The translations under genes were made by a program, and so were the position numbers. The notes below the pieces were generated by a model. It saw only the letters and a program-made list of their open reading frames with translations. It did not search any database and had not been told where the DNA came from. Shown here piece after piece: positions 39,602-47,535 of a stretch of 49,863 bases of DNA; the stretch's first letter is position 1; each line of letters opens with the position of its first letter. The DNA comes from Clostridiales bacterium (GTDB lineage Bacteria; Bacillota; Clostridia; Oscillospirales; Feifaniaceae): NCBI GenBank assembly GCA_012719075.1, contig JAAYBB010000063.1:1-49863 (forward strand). The letters run 5' to 3'.

Positions 39602-39905
39602 AACCGGTGCTTCTGAAGGCCGCACTATCCGGGGAGTTAGCGGTGCCCTGTACCCGCAACCCGCTGTAGCGGGGGAGAATTCCCACACGAGGGCCCCCTT
39701 TGTGCGGACTGCCCGGCGGGCGGTGGTGTTGAGAAGCAGGTCTCGCGCAATGGTCCTCCGTGAACCATGTCAGGCGGGGAACCGAGCAGCATTAAGCGGA
39801 TTCGAGCATGTGCCGCGAGGAAGCCTGTTTTGAGCCATCCCTGCCGGTTACGCGCATAACGGTCGGTTCGACTGTGGGTGTGCGGCCTTCAGAGGCACCG
39901 GTTTT
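39602..39905 (+). ncRNA. ffs: Signal recognition particle RNA, large Gram-positive form
   Basis: The ends pair over more than 20 bases (39602-39624 with 39880-39905), closing a ~300-base rod. The Alu domain reads GGGGAGTTAGCGGTGCCCTG and continues TACCCGCAACCCGCT, close to the B. subtilis scRNA. The apical domain IV is GTCAGGCG-GGGAACCG-AGCAGC with a GGAA tetraloop at 39778-39781 and the asymmetric loop bound by Ffh. It lies directly before dnaX, the usual Firmicutes position. Exact processed ends are uncertain. Confidence 0.95.
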
Positions 39906-39942
39906 GCATTCTTTTTTGACACTGTAAGGCGGGTGAACACCC

Positions 39943-41604
39943 TTGTCATCCTATCAGGCGCTCTACCGCAGGTGGCGGCCCCGGACCTTCTCGGAGATGG
40001 TGGGCCAGGACGCGGTGCGCCGCGTGCTGCGGCAGCAGGTGCAGGACGGCCAGATTTCGCACGCCTATTTGTTCTGCGGCACGCGGGGCACCGGCAAGAC
40101 CTCGGCCGCCAAGATCCTGGCCAAGGCCGTCAACTGTCTGAACCCGCAGCAGGGCAACCCCTGCAACGCCTGCGCGCTCTGCACCGGCATTGAGGACGGG
40201 TCGGTGCTGGACGTCGTGGAGATCGACGCCGCCTCCAACAACGGTGTCGACAGCGTGCGCGAAATCCGCGAGGAGGTGCTGTACACCCCCGCCGTGGCCC
40301 GCTACCGCGTCTACATCATCGACGAGGTGCACATGCTGACCGGCGGCGCCTTCAACGCGCTGCTCAAGACGCTGGAGGAGCCGCCGCCCCACGTCATCTT
40401 CGTGCTGGCCACCACCGAGCTGCACAAGATCCCGGCCACCATCTTATCCCGCTGCCAGTGCTTTTTGTTTGCCCGCATCCCGCAGGAGGTCATTGCGGGG
40501 CGGCTGATGGAGGTGGCGCGGGACTCGGGCATCGCGCTTGCGCAGGAGGCGGCCGAGCTGATCGCGCGGCTGGCCGACGGCGCGCTGCGCGACGCGCTGT
40601 CCATTTTGGACCAATGCGCCGTCGGCGGTGGGCGGATCGATGTCCCGCTGGTGGAGCAGGTGGGCGGCCTGACCGGCCGCGGCTACCTGTTCGAGGTCTC
40701 GCAGGCGCTGGCCGCGCGGCAGCTGCAGGAGGTGCTGCGGGCGACCGGGCACATGCTGGCCCAGTCCAAGGACCCGTCGGTGCTGACCGGCGAGCTGCTG
40801 ACCCACCTGCGGGACCTGCTGATTTACAAGCTGGTGGAGGACCCCGGGGAGCTGCTCTCGGCCCCGCCCTCCGAATTCGGACAGCTGGCGGCGCTCGCGG
40901 GGCGCTGGGGGGCGGCCGAGCTGCTGCAGGCCGTCCGCACGCTGACCGCGGCGCTCGACGCCATGGCGCGCACGCCGCAAAAAAAGATTGTGTTGGAGCT
41001 GGCGCTGCTGGAGCTGGCCTCGCCGGCCCTCTCAAACGAGCCGGCCGCACTGCTGGCCCGCATCGAGGGGCTGGAGCGGCGCCTGGCTGAAATCAAGACG
41101 GCCGCTGTGCCGATGCAGGCGGTGTCCCCGCCCGTGGAGACAGGGGAGCCCGCGCCGCAGACCCCGGCCGGGCAGGCAGAGTTGGCCCCTGCGCCGGCAC
41201 AGGACGAGGCGCCTCCCCCCTGGGAGGTGGAGGCCTCCGCACAGCAGGCGCCACCCGGGTGCGCCGACTTGCCCCCGGAGAAGGCATCGGCCAAGCGCGA
41301 GGGCGAACCCGCCTTCTGGCAGGCGGTGCTGTCGGCGCTCGACCCCAGTATCTCGGGCTTTTTGACCGGCGTGCGGGTGTCGCTCTCGGGCGACGTGCTG
41401 ACGCTGGACCCCGGCAGCCCCTTTGTGCAGCGGGTGCTGAGCAAGCAGAGCGTGCTGGCCGAGCTGACCGAGAAGGTCTGCGCGGCGGCGGGGCGGGCTC
41501 ACCGCATCCGCATCGAGCGCAGCGCGCCGGGCGCGGCGCCCGAGAATCCGCTGTTTGAGCGGCTGGCCGATCGAATTGACAGATTGCAACAGGAGGATGA
41601 GTGA
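39943..41604 (+). CDS. dnaX: DNA polymerase III subunits gamma and tau
   Basis: 553 aa. AAA+ clamp-loader module with Walker A GTRGTGKT (46-53), zinc ligands Cys65, Cys74, Cys77 and Cys80, Walker B IIDEVHML and sensor LATTELHKIP. The collar domain ends near 365, followed by a Pro/Ala-rich linker (about 395-450) and a small C-terminal domain. The start is TTG 39943. The heptamer A AAA AAG at 40980-40986 stands in the zero frame for a -1 slip; the -1 frame stops at 41090, giving about 382 aa. It is first in the protein-coding part of the ffs-dnaX-ybaB-recR unit. Confidence 0.95.
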   Translation: MSSYQALYRRWRPRTFSEMVGQDAVRRVLRQQVQDGQISHAYLFCGTRGTGKTSAAKILAKAVNCLNPQQGNPCNACALCTGIEDGSVLDVVEIDAASNNGVDSVREIREEVLYTPAVARYRVYIIDEVHMLTGGAFNALLKTLEEPPPHVIFVLATTELHKIPATILSRCQCFLFARIPQEVIAGRLMEVARDSGIALAQEAAELIARLADGALRDALSILDQCAVGGGRIDVPLVEQVGGLTGRGYLFEVSQALAARQLQEVLRATGHMLAQSKDPSVLTGELLTHLRDLLIYKLVEDPGELLSAPPSEFGQLAALAGRWGAAELLQAVRTLTAALDAMARTPQKKIVLELALLELASPALSNEPAALLARIEGLERRLAEIKTAAVPMQAVSPPVETGEPAPQTPAGQAELAPAPAQDEAPPPWEVEASAQQAPPGCADLPPEKASAKREGEPAFWQAVLSALDPSISGFLTGVRVSLSGDVLTLDPGSPFVQRVLSKQSVLAELTEKVCAAAGRAHRIRIERSAPGAAPENPLFERLADRIDRLQQEDE

Positions 41605-41606
41605 GC

Positions 41607-41951
41607 ATGAAGGCGAGGATTCCCAAGCAGGCGGGCGGCAACATGATGGAGCAGCTCCAGCGCATGCAGCAGGATATGCAGGACAAGACCGCCGAGCTGG
41701 AGGAGCGCACTTACGAGGTCAAGGCGGGCGGCGGACTGGTGCGGGTGGTCATGACCGGCAAAAAGCAGCTTCGGGAGCTGGAGCTTGACCCCGACATCGT
41801 GGACCCCGAGGACCTCGAGACGCTGCAGGACCTGGTCATCGCGGCCGTCAACGAGGCCGTCTCCACCGTGGAGGAGACGGCGGCCCGCGAGATGGAGAAG
41901 ATCACCGGGGCCCTGGGCCTGCCGGGTATGCCCGGCCTCATGGGGATGTAG
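41607..41951 (+). CDS. ybaB: Nucleoid-associated protein YbaB/EbfC
   Basis: 114 aa. The Met/Gln-rich helix (MMEQLQRMQQDMQDKTAELE) and VKAGGGLVRVVMTGKKQLREL identify the YbaB/EbfC DNA-binding family, a dimer bound to the nucleoid. The ATG at 41607 follows AGGAGG by ten bases; the GTG at 41601 is an alternative that would overlap the dnaX stop. Confidence 0.92.
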   Translation: MKARIPKQAGGNMMEQLQRMQQDMQDKTAELEERTYEVKAGGGLVRVVMTGKKQLRELELDPDIVDPEDLETLQDLVIAAVNEAVSTVEETAAREMEKITGALGLPGMPGLMGM

Positions 41952-41956
41952 CGGCG

Positions 41957-42559
41957 ATGAACGGACACTCTGGATCGGTGCTGCGGCTGATCGATTGCTT
42001 TGCCAGGCTGCCGGGCATCGGCCGCAAGACGGCCTCCCGGCTGGCCTACCACCTGCTGCGCATGGAGGAGGAGGAGGCCCTGGCCTTTGCAAGGGCCATC
42101 GTCGAGGCGCGGCAGAACCTGCACTACTGCCTGTGCTGCCAGACCATCTCGGACGGCGAGTACTGCCCCATCTGCGCCGACGGGGCGCGAAGTGGCAGCG
42201 AGATCTGCGTCGTGGAGCGCCCGCGCGACATTCCCGCCATCGAGAAGACCCGGGAGTTCCACGGCCGCTACCATGTGTTGCACGGCCTGATTTCGCCGCT
42301 CGACGGCATCGGCCCCGAGGAGCTGCGCATCAAGCAGCTGGTGGAGCGGGTGGGGCAGGAGGGGGTCGAGGAGGTCATCATGGCCACCAACCCCACCGTC
42401 GAGGGGGAGGCCACCGCGCTGTACCTGGCGCGGCTGTTGAAGCCCTTTGGCGTCCGCGTGACCCGGCTGGCCTTCGGCCTGCCGGTGGGTGGCGACCTCG
42501 AATACGCCGACGAGGTGACCCTGACCAGGGCGTTGGAGGGGCGCAGGGACATCCTGTGA
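41957..42559 (+). CDS. recR: Recombination mediator protein RecR
   Basis: 200 aa. Helix-hairpin-helix (ARLPGIGRKTASRLAYHLL), a C4 zinc finger (CLCCQTISDGEYCPIC), a TOPRIM domain (ICVVERPRDIPAIEKT, then TNPTVEGEATALYLARLL) and the C-terminal GLPVGGDLEYADEVTL. It acts with RecO in RecA loading. It starts five bases after ybaB. Confidence 0.96.
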   Translation: MNGHSGSVLRLIDCFARLPGIGRKTASRLAYHLLRMEEEEALAFARAIVEARQNLHYCLCCQTISDGEYCPICADGARSGSEICVVERPRDIPAIEKTREFHGRYHVLHGLISPLDGIGPEELRIKQLVERVGQEGVEEVIMATNPTVEGEATALYLARLLKPFGVRVTRLAFGLPVGGDLEYADEVTLTRALEGRRDIL

Positions 42560-42606
42560 GCCGGGCGCGACAGGCCCCCACAATATCAAGACAAAGGTGA
42601 TGGGAA

Positions 42607-43188
42607 ATGGCCAAGAAGAAAAAGAAGAGGCCGATGCACTACACCCCGCCGGCCGAGCTGACCAAGCCTGCACGAAAGGGGCCGCGCCTCTCCAACGTGG
42701 TGGCGGTGGTGGCCGGCTTCATGCTGATGGCACTCGGGCTGGCCTTTTTGTACAACGGCAACCAGGACCTCACCTTTCGGGTTGAAGACCTGCAAATAGA
42801 GCGGGTGAGCCACACGATGGAGGAGCTGGAAACCAAGACCTACGGCTTTTCGGTCGTCACCACGGCGTACAGTCGGCTGACCACCCGGGAGGGGCTGGTG
42901 CCCTTTGACATCCCCTGGAAGGGCTTTGACTACGAGGCCTTTGCCGCCGCGGTGCAGCCGGGCGATCCGGTCGAGATCGAGTATGTCGAGATGGGGCGGG
43001 CCCGCGAGGTCTACCGCCTGACTGCCGGCGGCCGGTCCTACCTGGACAGCAGCAGCATTGAGCAGGAGGTGCAGCGCACCGGCACGCGTGACGCGCTGCT
43101 GGGCAGCCTGTTTGTCGTGCTGGGCATCCTGGTGCTGCTCTTTCGCGTGCGGGTGCAGCCCAAGCCGCGCCGGGTCGGGCCAAGATAG
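42607..43188 (+). CDS. Two-helix membrane protein of unknown function
   Basis: 193 aa. A basic N-terminus (MAKKKKKRP) and a membrane helix at 29-50 are followed by an external domain of about 110 residues and a second helix at 164-182 with a basic tail. Both ends should thus be cytoplasmic. The external part (YGFSVVTTAYSRLTTREGLVPFDIPWKGFDYEAFAAAVQPGDPVEIEY) recalls small beta domains of DUF3592-like proteins, but I cannot assign it. It is 47 bases after recR and likely co-transcribed. Confidence 0.7.
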   Translation: MAKKKKKRPMHYTPPAELTKPARKGPRLSNVVAVVAGFMLMALGLAFLYNGNQDLTFRVEDLQIERVSHTMEELETKTYGFSVVTTAYSRLTTREGLVPFDIPWKGFDYEAFAAAVQPGDPVEIEYVEMGRAREVYRLTAGGRSYLDSSSIEQEVQRTGTRDALLGSLFVVLGILVLLFRVRVQPKPRRVGPR

Positions 43189-43192
43189 CGGT

Positions 43193-43333
43193 ATGGGTAC
43201 CGTGCAAGTCCGATGCTTTGGGCCGGGCAGCTGTGCAGGCACAGTGCGGGCCGACTGTTTTGGGTCGGGCAGCTGTGCAGGCACCGTGCAGGTCCGACTG
43301 TTTTGGACTGGGCTGACGGTGCGGGCGACCTAA
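43193..43333 (+). other. 42-base tandem repeat with a possible 46-codon ORF
   Basis: Three units begin at 43199, 43241 and 43283; the first two are 42 bases and the third is partial. From ATG 43193 the repeat is in frame and encodes a Cys-containing 14-residue unit (GTVQVRCFGPGSCA, GTVRADCFGSGSCA, GTVQVRLFWTG). No good ribosome-binding site precedes it, so translation is doubtful. It lies between the membrane-protein stop and the terminator. Confidence 0.55.
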
Positions 43334-43361
43334 TCCATGAATAAAGAGATCCATAAATTAA

Positions 43362-43409
43362 AGAGATAAAGAGGCCGGCCATCTTCCGATGGCCGGCCTC
43401 TTTATCTCT
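43362..43409 (+). terminator. Bidirectional terminator between recR unit and Fpg-like gene
   Basis: A 20-base perfect stem beginning AGAGATAAAGAGGCCGGCCA with an eight-base loop, between convergent units. Confidence 0.9.
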
Positions 43410-43419
43410 GCAGGGGCCG

Positions 43420-44253
43420 CTATTGGATCAGCGGCTGGCAGGTCGCGCAAAAGTAGATGCTGCCGCCGAGGAAGGCCCTCTTGGTGAGCGGGCCGCCGCA
43501 GACGGGGCAGGGGTAGGGCAGGGTCTTGGCGCTGAGCCGGGTGGCGTAGCCGCCGGGGTTGCCGTACAGGTCCCGCTCGGTGTCGCGGCCGCCCTGGGCG
43601 GTCATCTCGGCCAGCAGGCGCCTGACGGAGTGGAAGAGCGCCTCGAACTCGCCGTCCGCCAGACGGGAGACCTTTGACTGCGGGTGGACGCCCGCCGCAA
43701 ACAAAATGTCCTGCAGGCAGCCGTTTCCAAGCCCCGGAATGCGCTGCTCGGTGGCCAGAAAGGCCTTTGCGCTCATCGTGGGGGTGAGTTCGCGGCGCAG
43801 CCCGTCGAAGTGGTCGGCCGAAAAGTCCTCCGACAGCGGCGAGGGCTTTTGCCGCGCCACGAGGGCATAGGGGTTCTGATCCTCCCCCGCCTGGACCAGG
43901 CGCAGGCCGCCGTACATCTGCACCGTGCAGACCAGCGCCCGCCCGTCCTCAAAGGCCAGCAGCAGCTGGTGCTTCTTTGGCCGGGCCGCACCCGCCTCGA
44001 GCAGGCGCGGCGCGACGCCGTCGTTGAGGATCAGCAGCAGTCCCCCCTCAAAGGCCAGCTCCACCTGCCCGCCGTGCGGGCACACCTCAAGCAGGCGGCG
44101 CCCGCGCAGCCGGCCGTCGTAGTCGGCCGGATCCCCCTCATAAAAGGCAAAGCGGTGGGGTGCCTGGGCCGCGAGGACCCGGTCCACGCGGCAGCCGGCA
44201 AGGCATTCCCCAAGCTGCTTCGACAGGGTGTGGCTCTCGGGCAGTTCAATCAT
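43420..44253 (-). CDS. Fpg/Nei-like DNA glycosylase family protein without the N-terminal proline
   Basis: 277 aa. The N-terminal beta-sandwich, H2TH region (FLATEQRIPGLGNGCLQDILFAAGVHP) and C-terminal zinc finger (CPVCGG...CATC) are those of formamidopyrimidine/endonuclease VIII enzymes. The protein begins MIELPES, not MPELPE, so the catalytic Pro2 that forms the Schiff base is Ile; Glu3 is kept. The start at 44253 is fixed by AAGGAG nine bases upstream, and the frame extending upstream runs into the tandem repeat. It may bind lesions without cutting or use another nucleophile. Confidence 0.87.
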   Translation of the reverse strand: MIELPESHTLSKQLGECLAGCRVDRVLAAQAPHRFAFYEGDPADYDGRLRGRRLLEVCPHGGQVELAFEGGLLLILNDGVAPRLLEAGAARPKKHQLLLAFEDGRALVCTVQMYGGLRLVQAGEDQNPYALVARQKPSPLSEDFSADHFDGLRRELTPTMSAKAFLATEQRIPGLGNGCLQDILFAAGVHPQSKVSRLADGEFEALFHSVRRLLAEMTAQGGRDTERDLYGNPGGYATRLSAKTLPYPCPVCGGPLTKRAFLGGSIYFCATCQPLIQ

Positions 44254-44280
44254 TTTACAAACTCCTTCCAGGCCCCCCGG

Positions 44281-44486
44281 CCTGCCGCCGGGGCGGGCGA
44301 TGCCTGGCCCGGGGACCTCAAAGCGGAACACGCCCTCCCGGTCTGCCGCCGGGGCGGGCGATGCCTGGCCTAGGGACCTCAAAGCGGAACACGCCCTCCC
44401 AGCCTGCCGCCGGGGCGGGCGATGCCTGGCCCGGGGACCTCAAAGCGGAACACGCCTTTCCGGCCTCTTGCCGGGGTGAAGGGACC
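44281..44486. repeat. 61-base tandem repeat
   Basis: Three nearly identical 61-base units start at 44281, 44342 and 44403, and a degenerate fragment continues to the next stop codon. Each has CTGCCGCCGGGGCGGGCGAT, then GCCTGGCC, and GGGACCTCAAAGCGGAACAC. They fill the space between the zinc-ribbon stop and the Fpg-like start. Since 61 is not a multiple of three, they cannot code a repeated peptide in one frame. Confidence 0.9.
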
Positions 44487-44753
44487 TCACTTGGCCCAGC
44501 GCTTGAGCGTGGGGAAGAAGGCCTGCATCTGTGCGCGGGCCTGTTCGGGCGTCATGCCCGGGTTGGCCTCCGCCATCGGGGCGACGCAGAACTCGATCAT
44601 CTCCTCCATGGAGCAGTCGCCGGTAAAGGCGCCGCCCTGATAGCAGTAGGTGCAGTAGTCCTCGCTGGCGCTGCCGTCGGCGTTGGTGCCGTGGTTGTCG
44701 GCGCCAAGCGGCATGGCGCAGCTCTGGCAGAATTTCATTTGAGTATGGTTCAT
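44487..44753 (-). CDS. Zinc-ribbon domain protein (zf-ribbon_2-like)
   Basis: 88 aa. KFCQSCAMPLG near the N-terminus and YCTYCYQGGAF in the middle supply four Cys for zinc, followed by a helical MEEMIEFC...ARAQMQAFFPTLKRW tail. This is the putative zinc ribbon family seen in many anaerobes; function is unknown. GAGAGGA precedes the ATG. Confidence 0.8.
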   Translation of the reverse strand: MNHTQMKFCQSCAMPLGADNHGTNADGSASEDYCTYCYQGGAFTGDCSMEEMIEFCVAPMAEANPGMTPEQARAQMQAFFPTLKRWAK

Positions 44754-44846
44754 CGCAATCGTTCCTCTCAATGTTAGGTGTGCCAACAGTTTGCCACAGA
44801 AAATGGGACAACAGGGCGTCATATTCAAAAATCGCAAAAAAAAACG

Positions 44847-44896
44847 GACATCCGGCCGCCCTCCCGCAGGCGGCGGGGGCAGGTGGCGCGGATGTC
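44847..44896 (-). terminator. Terminator of the WYL regulator gene
   Basis: A long stem with GACATCCG arms, whose 5' arm overlaps the regulator's stop codon, followed on the minus strand by nine T. Confidence 0.85.
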
Positions 44897-45794
44897 ACAT
44901 ATAGGTGCGAAAAATCTCCATCAGGCGCAGGCGGATGCGCTCGCGCAGCTCCGGGGGCTCCAGCACCAGGGCCAGCGTGCCGAAGGAGAGCAGGTAGCCC
45001 ATCAGCCACTCGTCAACAACGGCCTCCATCTCGACCAGGAAGGAGCCGTCCTCCCGCCGGGTCACCGTGGCCTCCTCAAACTCGTCGTACACCCGGTAGG
45101 CGGCCTTTGGGGACAGCTGCAGGACCAGCCGGAGGCTGCGGCCCTCGGGCGGGGCCTCGGGCATCTGCGGCTCGGCCTCCTCGACCGCGTGGGTGCAGGG
45201 CCGGTCGAGCAGCTGCACATTGCGCATGCGCGTGAGCTTGAACAGCCGCGGGGCCTCCCGCGTCAGGCAGTACCCCAGCAGGTACCAGGCCCGGTGCTTG
45301 AACCACAGCCGGGCGGGCTCAACGCTGCGCAGCGCGTGCTCGCAGTTGCTGTTGTAGTAGTCGAACTCGATGACCCTTTGGGTCAGAATGGCCTGCTGCA
45401 GCACCTGCAGCTTGTCGCTGCTGCGGGGGCCCCAGTCCGAAAAGTCGATGGCGATCCAGTCGGGCGCCGGCTGTTCAAACAGGCCGCTGAGCTTTTCAAG
45501 CGTTGCGCCGGCCTCGGGCAGGCGGACGGCCGCCATGGCCTGCAGGCCCGAGAGGATGTCGTTTTGCTCCTGCTTCGAGACCAGGGCCTTCTCGAGCGTG
45601 AAGCCGGGCATCAGGCGCAGGCCACCCCCCTTGCCCTTGACGGCGTAGACCGGCACGCCGGCGCCGCTGAGCAGGTCGATGTCGCGGTAGATGGTGCGCG
45701 TGGACACCTCAAAGCGCTCGGCCAGCCTGGAGGCCGGGATGCTCTCCTGCTGGGTCAGCAGGTAGACGATTTCAAACAGCCTGGCAATCTGCAT
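44895..45794 (-). CDS. HTH-WYL transcriptional regulator (YafY type)
   Basis: 299 aa. An N-terminal HTH_11 winged helix (SIPASRLAERFEVSTRTIYRDIDLLSGAGVP) is followed by a WYL domain (about 135-215, with WYLLGYCL) and a C-terminal extension. WYL proteins sense small ligands or nucleic acids and regulate stress, metabolism or defence. Its promoter overlaps a perfect 16-base palindrome, pointing to autoregulation. It is 53 bases downstream of the ABC-F gene on the same strand, and may also receive read-through. Confidence 0.9.
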   Translation of the reverse strand: MQIARLFEIVYLLTQQESIPASRLAERFEVSTRTIYRDIDLLSGAGVPVYAVKGKGGGLRLMPGFTLEKALVSKQEQNDILSGLQAMAAVRLPEAGATLEKLSGLFEQPAPDWIAIDFSDWGPRSSDKLQVLQQAILTQRVIEFDYYNSNCEHALRSVEPARLWFKHRAWYLLGYCLTREAPRLFKLTRMRNVQLLDRPCTHAVEEAEPQMPEAPPEGRSLRLVLQLSPKAAYRVYDEFEEATVTRREDGSFLVEMEAVVDEWLMGYLLSFGTLALVLEPPELRERIRLRLMEIFRTYM

Positions 45795-45812
45795 GCGTCA
45801 TCACCCTTGTCC

Positions 45813-45845
45813 AGTATAGCACAAAATGATGACATTGCAATGTCA
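45813..45845 (-). promoter_or_regulatory. WYL-gene promoter with palindromic operator
   Basis: On the minus strand TTGCAA (45835-45840), a 16-base spacer and TATACT (45813-45818). The perfect palindrome TGACATTGCAATGTCA (45830-45845) covers the -35 box. Confidence 0.75.
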
Positions 45846-45847
45846 GG

Positions 45848-47329
45848 TTATCGGGGCTGCGCAGGCGGCTGCAGCGCCACGGTCCTGGTGGCCACGCGGT
45901 CGCAGAAGGCGCGGTCGTGCTCCACAAACAGCAGCGTCGGGGCGTGCGCCAGAATCAGCTCCTCGATCTGCAGGCGGGAGAGCAGATCGATGTAGTTGAG
46001 CGGCTCGTCCCAGAGGTAGAGGTGGGCCGGCCGGCAGAGGCTGGCGGCCAGCAGCACCTTCTTCTTCTGGCCCTCCGAAAAGGTGGAGAGGTCCAGGTCG
46101 AACTGGCTGCGCGGCAGGCCGAGCTTTTTCAAAAACTGCAGCAGCAGCGTCAGGTCGGCGCCCTGCTGCGCCGCATAGTCGCGCAGCGGGCCGCAGAGGC
46201 CCTGCAGCTCCTGCGGCAGCGTGGAGAGCACAAGGTTTGCCGGGCTGCGCAGCAGCCCCTCGTGGGCCAGCGGCTCCCCCGCCAGCAGCTTGAGCAGGCT
46301 GCTCTTGCCGCTGCCGTTGGCGCCGCGCAGCGCCACGCGCTCCCCGCGTTCGACCCTCAGGTCCAGCGGCGCAAAGACCGGCCGGCCGCCGTGGGAGATC
46401 ACAAGGGCCCGCGCCTCGACCAGCAGGCGCTCGTGGTGGCGCAGCGGGTTCAGGCGGATGGGCTCGGCCGTCTCGACGTCCTGCAGCAGCGCCCGCTTCT
46501 CCTCGACCGCGCGGTCGCGCCGCGCCTCGGTGGCCTTGGCCCGCTTCATCATCTTGGCAGCCTTGTGGCCGACGTAGCCCTTGTCGGCGGCGCCGGCCTT
46601 GCTGCGCTCGACGCGGTCGGACCAGTCGGCCGTGCGGCCGGCCGCCTCGCCCAGCCGCGCGATGTCCCGGCGCAGCTGCCGGTCCCGCTCGCGCTGCTGC
46701 AGCTCCCGCCGCCGGGCGTTCTCGGCCCAGCGGGAATAACTGCCCCGCACCAGCTCGGGGCCGGTGTTGTTGAGGGCCAGCGTGTGGTCGGTACAGCGGT
46801 CTAAGAAGGCCCGGTCGTGCGACACCAGCAAAAAGCCCGGCTTGCCCCGCAGGTAGTCGCCCAGCAGCGCGCGCCCCTCGATGTCGAGGTGGTTGGTGGG
46901 CTCGTCGATCAGCGGGAAGTGGTCTTCGCGCAAAAACAGCGCCGAGAGCAGCACCCGGGTGCGCTCGCCGCCGCTCAGCGTAGAGAAGGGGCGCCCCAGG
47001 ATGTCGGGCGCCAGCCCCAGCAGCGAGAGCTCGCGCTGCAGCTGCCAGCCCTCGGCGCCGGGGCAGAGGCCCTCGAGCAGTGGGCCGGTCGCAAGCGAGG
47101 GGTCCTCCATCTCGTAGGGAAAGCGGACAAAGGGCATGGGCGACAGAATGCGGCCGCGGTGAGCCAGGCCGCCCTGCAGCAGCCGCAGCAGCGTGGTCTT
47201 GCCGCGGCCGTTGCGGCCGACCAGGCCGATCCGCCAGTCGGTGTCAAACTGCAGTGAGAGCTGCTCAAACACGTTTTCGGCGCTGCCCTCGTAGCCGAAG
47301 GTCAACGCCTCGATGGTGATTTGCGCCAT
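45848..47329 (-). CDS. ABC-F ribosomal protection protein, Lsa-type
   Basis: 493 aa with two nucleotide-binding domains and no membrane segments. The first has Walker A GRNGRGKT (38-45) and LIDEPTNHLD; the second has GANGSGKS, the signature FSEGQKKKVLLAASL and WDEPLNYIDLLSRLQ. The second pair and the linker with many Arg/Glu match the Lsa/Vga class of antibiotic-resistance ABC-F, which remove lincosamides, streptogramin A and pleuromutilins from the ribosome. Substrate range is inferred. AAGGAGG is eight bases before ATG 47329. An attenuator lies upstream. Confidence 0.9.
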   Translation of the reverse strand: MAQITIEALTFGYEGSAENVFEQLSLQFDTDWRIGLVGRNGRGKTTLLRLLQGGLAHRGRILSPMPFVRFPYEMEDPSLATGPLLEGLCPGAEGWQLQRELSLLGLAPDILGRPFSTLSGGERTRVLLSALFLREDHFPLIDEPTNHLDIEGRALLGDYLRGKPGFLLVSHDRAFLDRCTDHTLALNNTGPELVRGSYSRWAENARRRELQQRERDRQLRRDIARLGEAAGRTADWSDRVERSKAGAADKGYVGHKAAKMMKRAKATEARRDRAVEEKRALLQDVETAEPIRLNPLRHHERLLVEARALVISHGGRPVFAPLDLRVERGERVALRGANGSGKSSLLKLLAGEPLAHEGLLRSPANLVLSTLPQELQGLCGPLRDYAAQQGADLTLLLQFLKKLGLPRSQFDLDLSTFSEGQKKKVLLAASLCRPAHLYLWDEPLNYIDLLSRLQIEELILAHAPTLLFVEHDRAFCDRVATRTVALQPPAQPR

Positions 47330-47382
47330 GGCTTGTCCCTCCTTGTCAGGCGGCGCCGACGCGCGCCGCAGCCAATGAAAAA

Positions 47383-47415
47383 GCGGCGCGGGAAAGGTGT
47401 TCCTTCCCGCGCCGC
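47383..47415 (-). terminator. Attenuator terminator upstream of the ABC-F gene
   Basis: Stem GCGGCGCGGGAA / TTCCCGCGCCGC followed on the minus strand by TTTTT, 54 bases before the start codon. Its 5' arm is repeated upstream at 47466-47474. Confidence 0.88.
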
Positions 47416-47476
47416 AAAAGGTCATGCAGACGCACGGAGCCCCCCTGTGCAAAGGGGTGCGACAGCCTTCCCGCAT

Positions 47477-47516
47477 GGAAAAGCACAGGACAACTGTCCC
47501 GAACCTGTGTTTTTCC
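47477..47516 (-). promoter_or_regulatory. Leader hairpin (possible pause or anti-structure) before the ABC-F attenuator
   Basis: Stem GGAAAAACACAGG / CCTGTGCTTTTCC (one mismatch) begins 20 bases after the leader peptide's stop codon. A ribosome stalled on the leader would block its 5' side. Confidence 0.65.
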
Positions 47517-47535
47517 GAGGTTTGACGCTGCGGGG

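Noticed and set aside
43199-43324. CRISPR array
   Set aside because: The repeat units are contiguous with no spacers, and no cas gene is in the window.
44767-44790. Imperfect palindrome TGTGCCAAC-AG-TTTGCCACA before the zinc-ribbon gene
   Set aside because: Two of nine arm positions mismatch and no promoter is recognisable around it, so an operator call is not supported.
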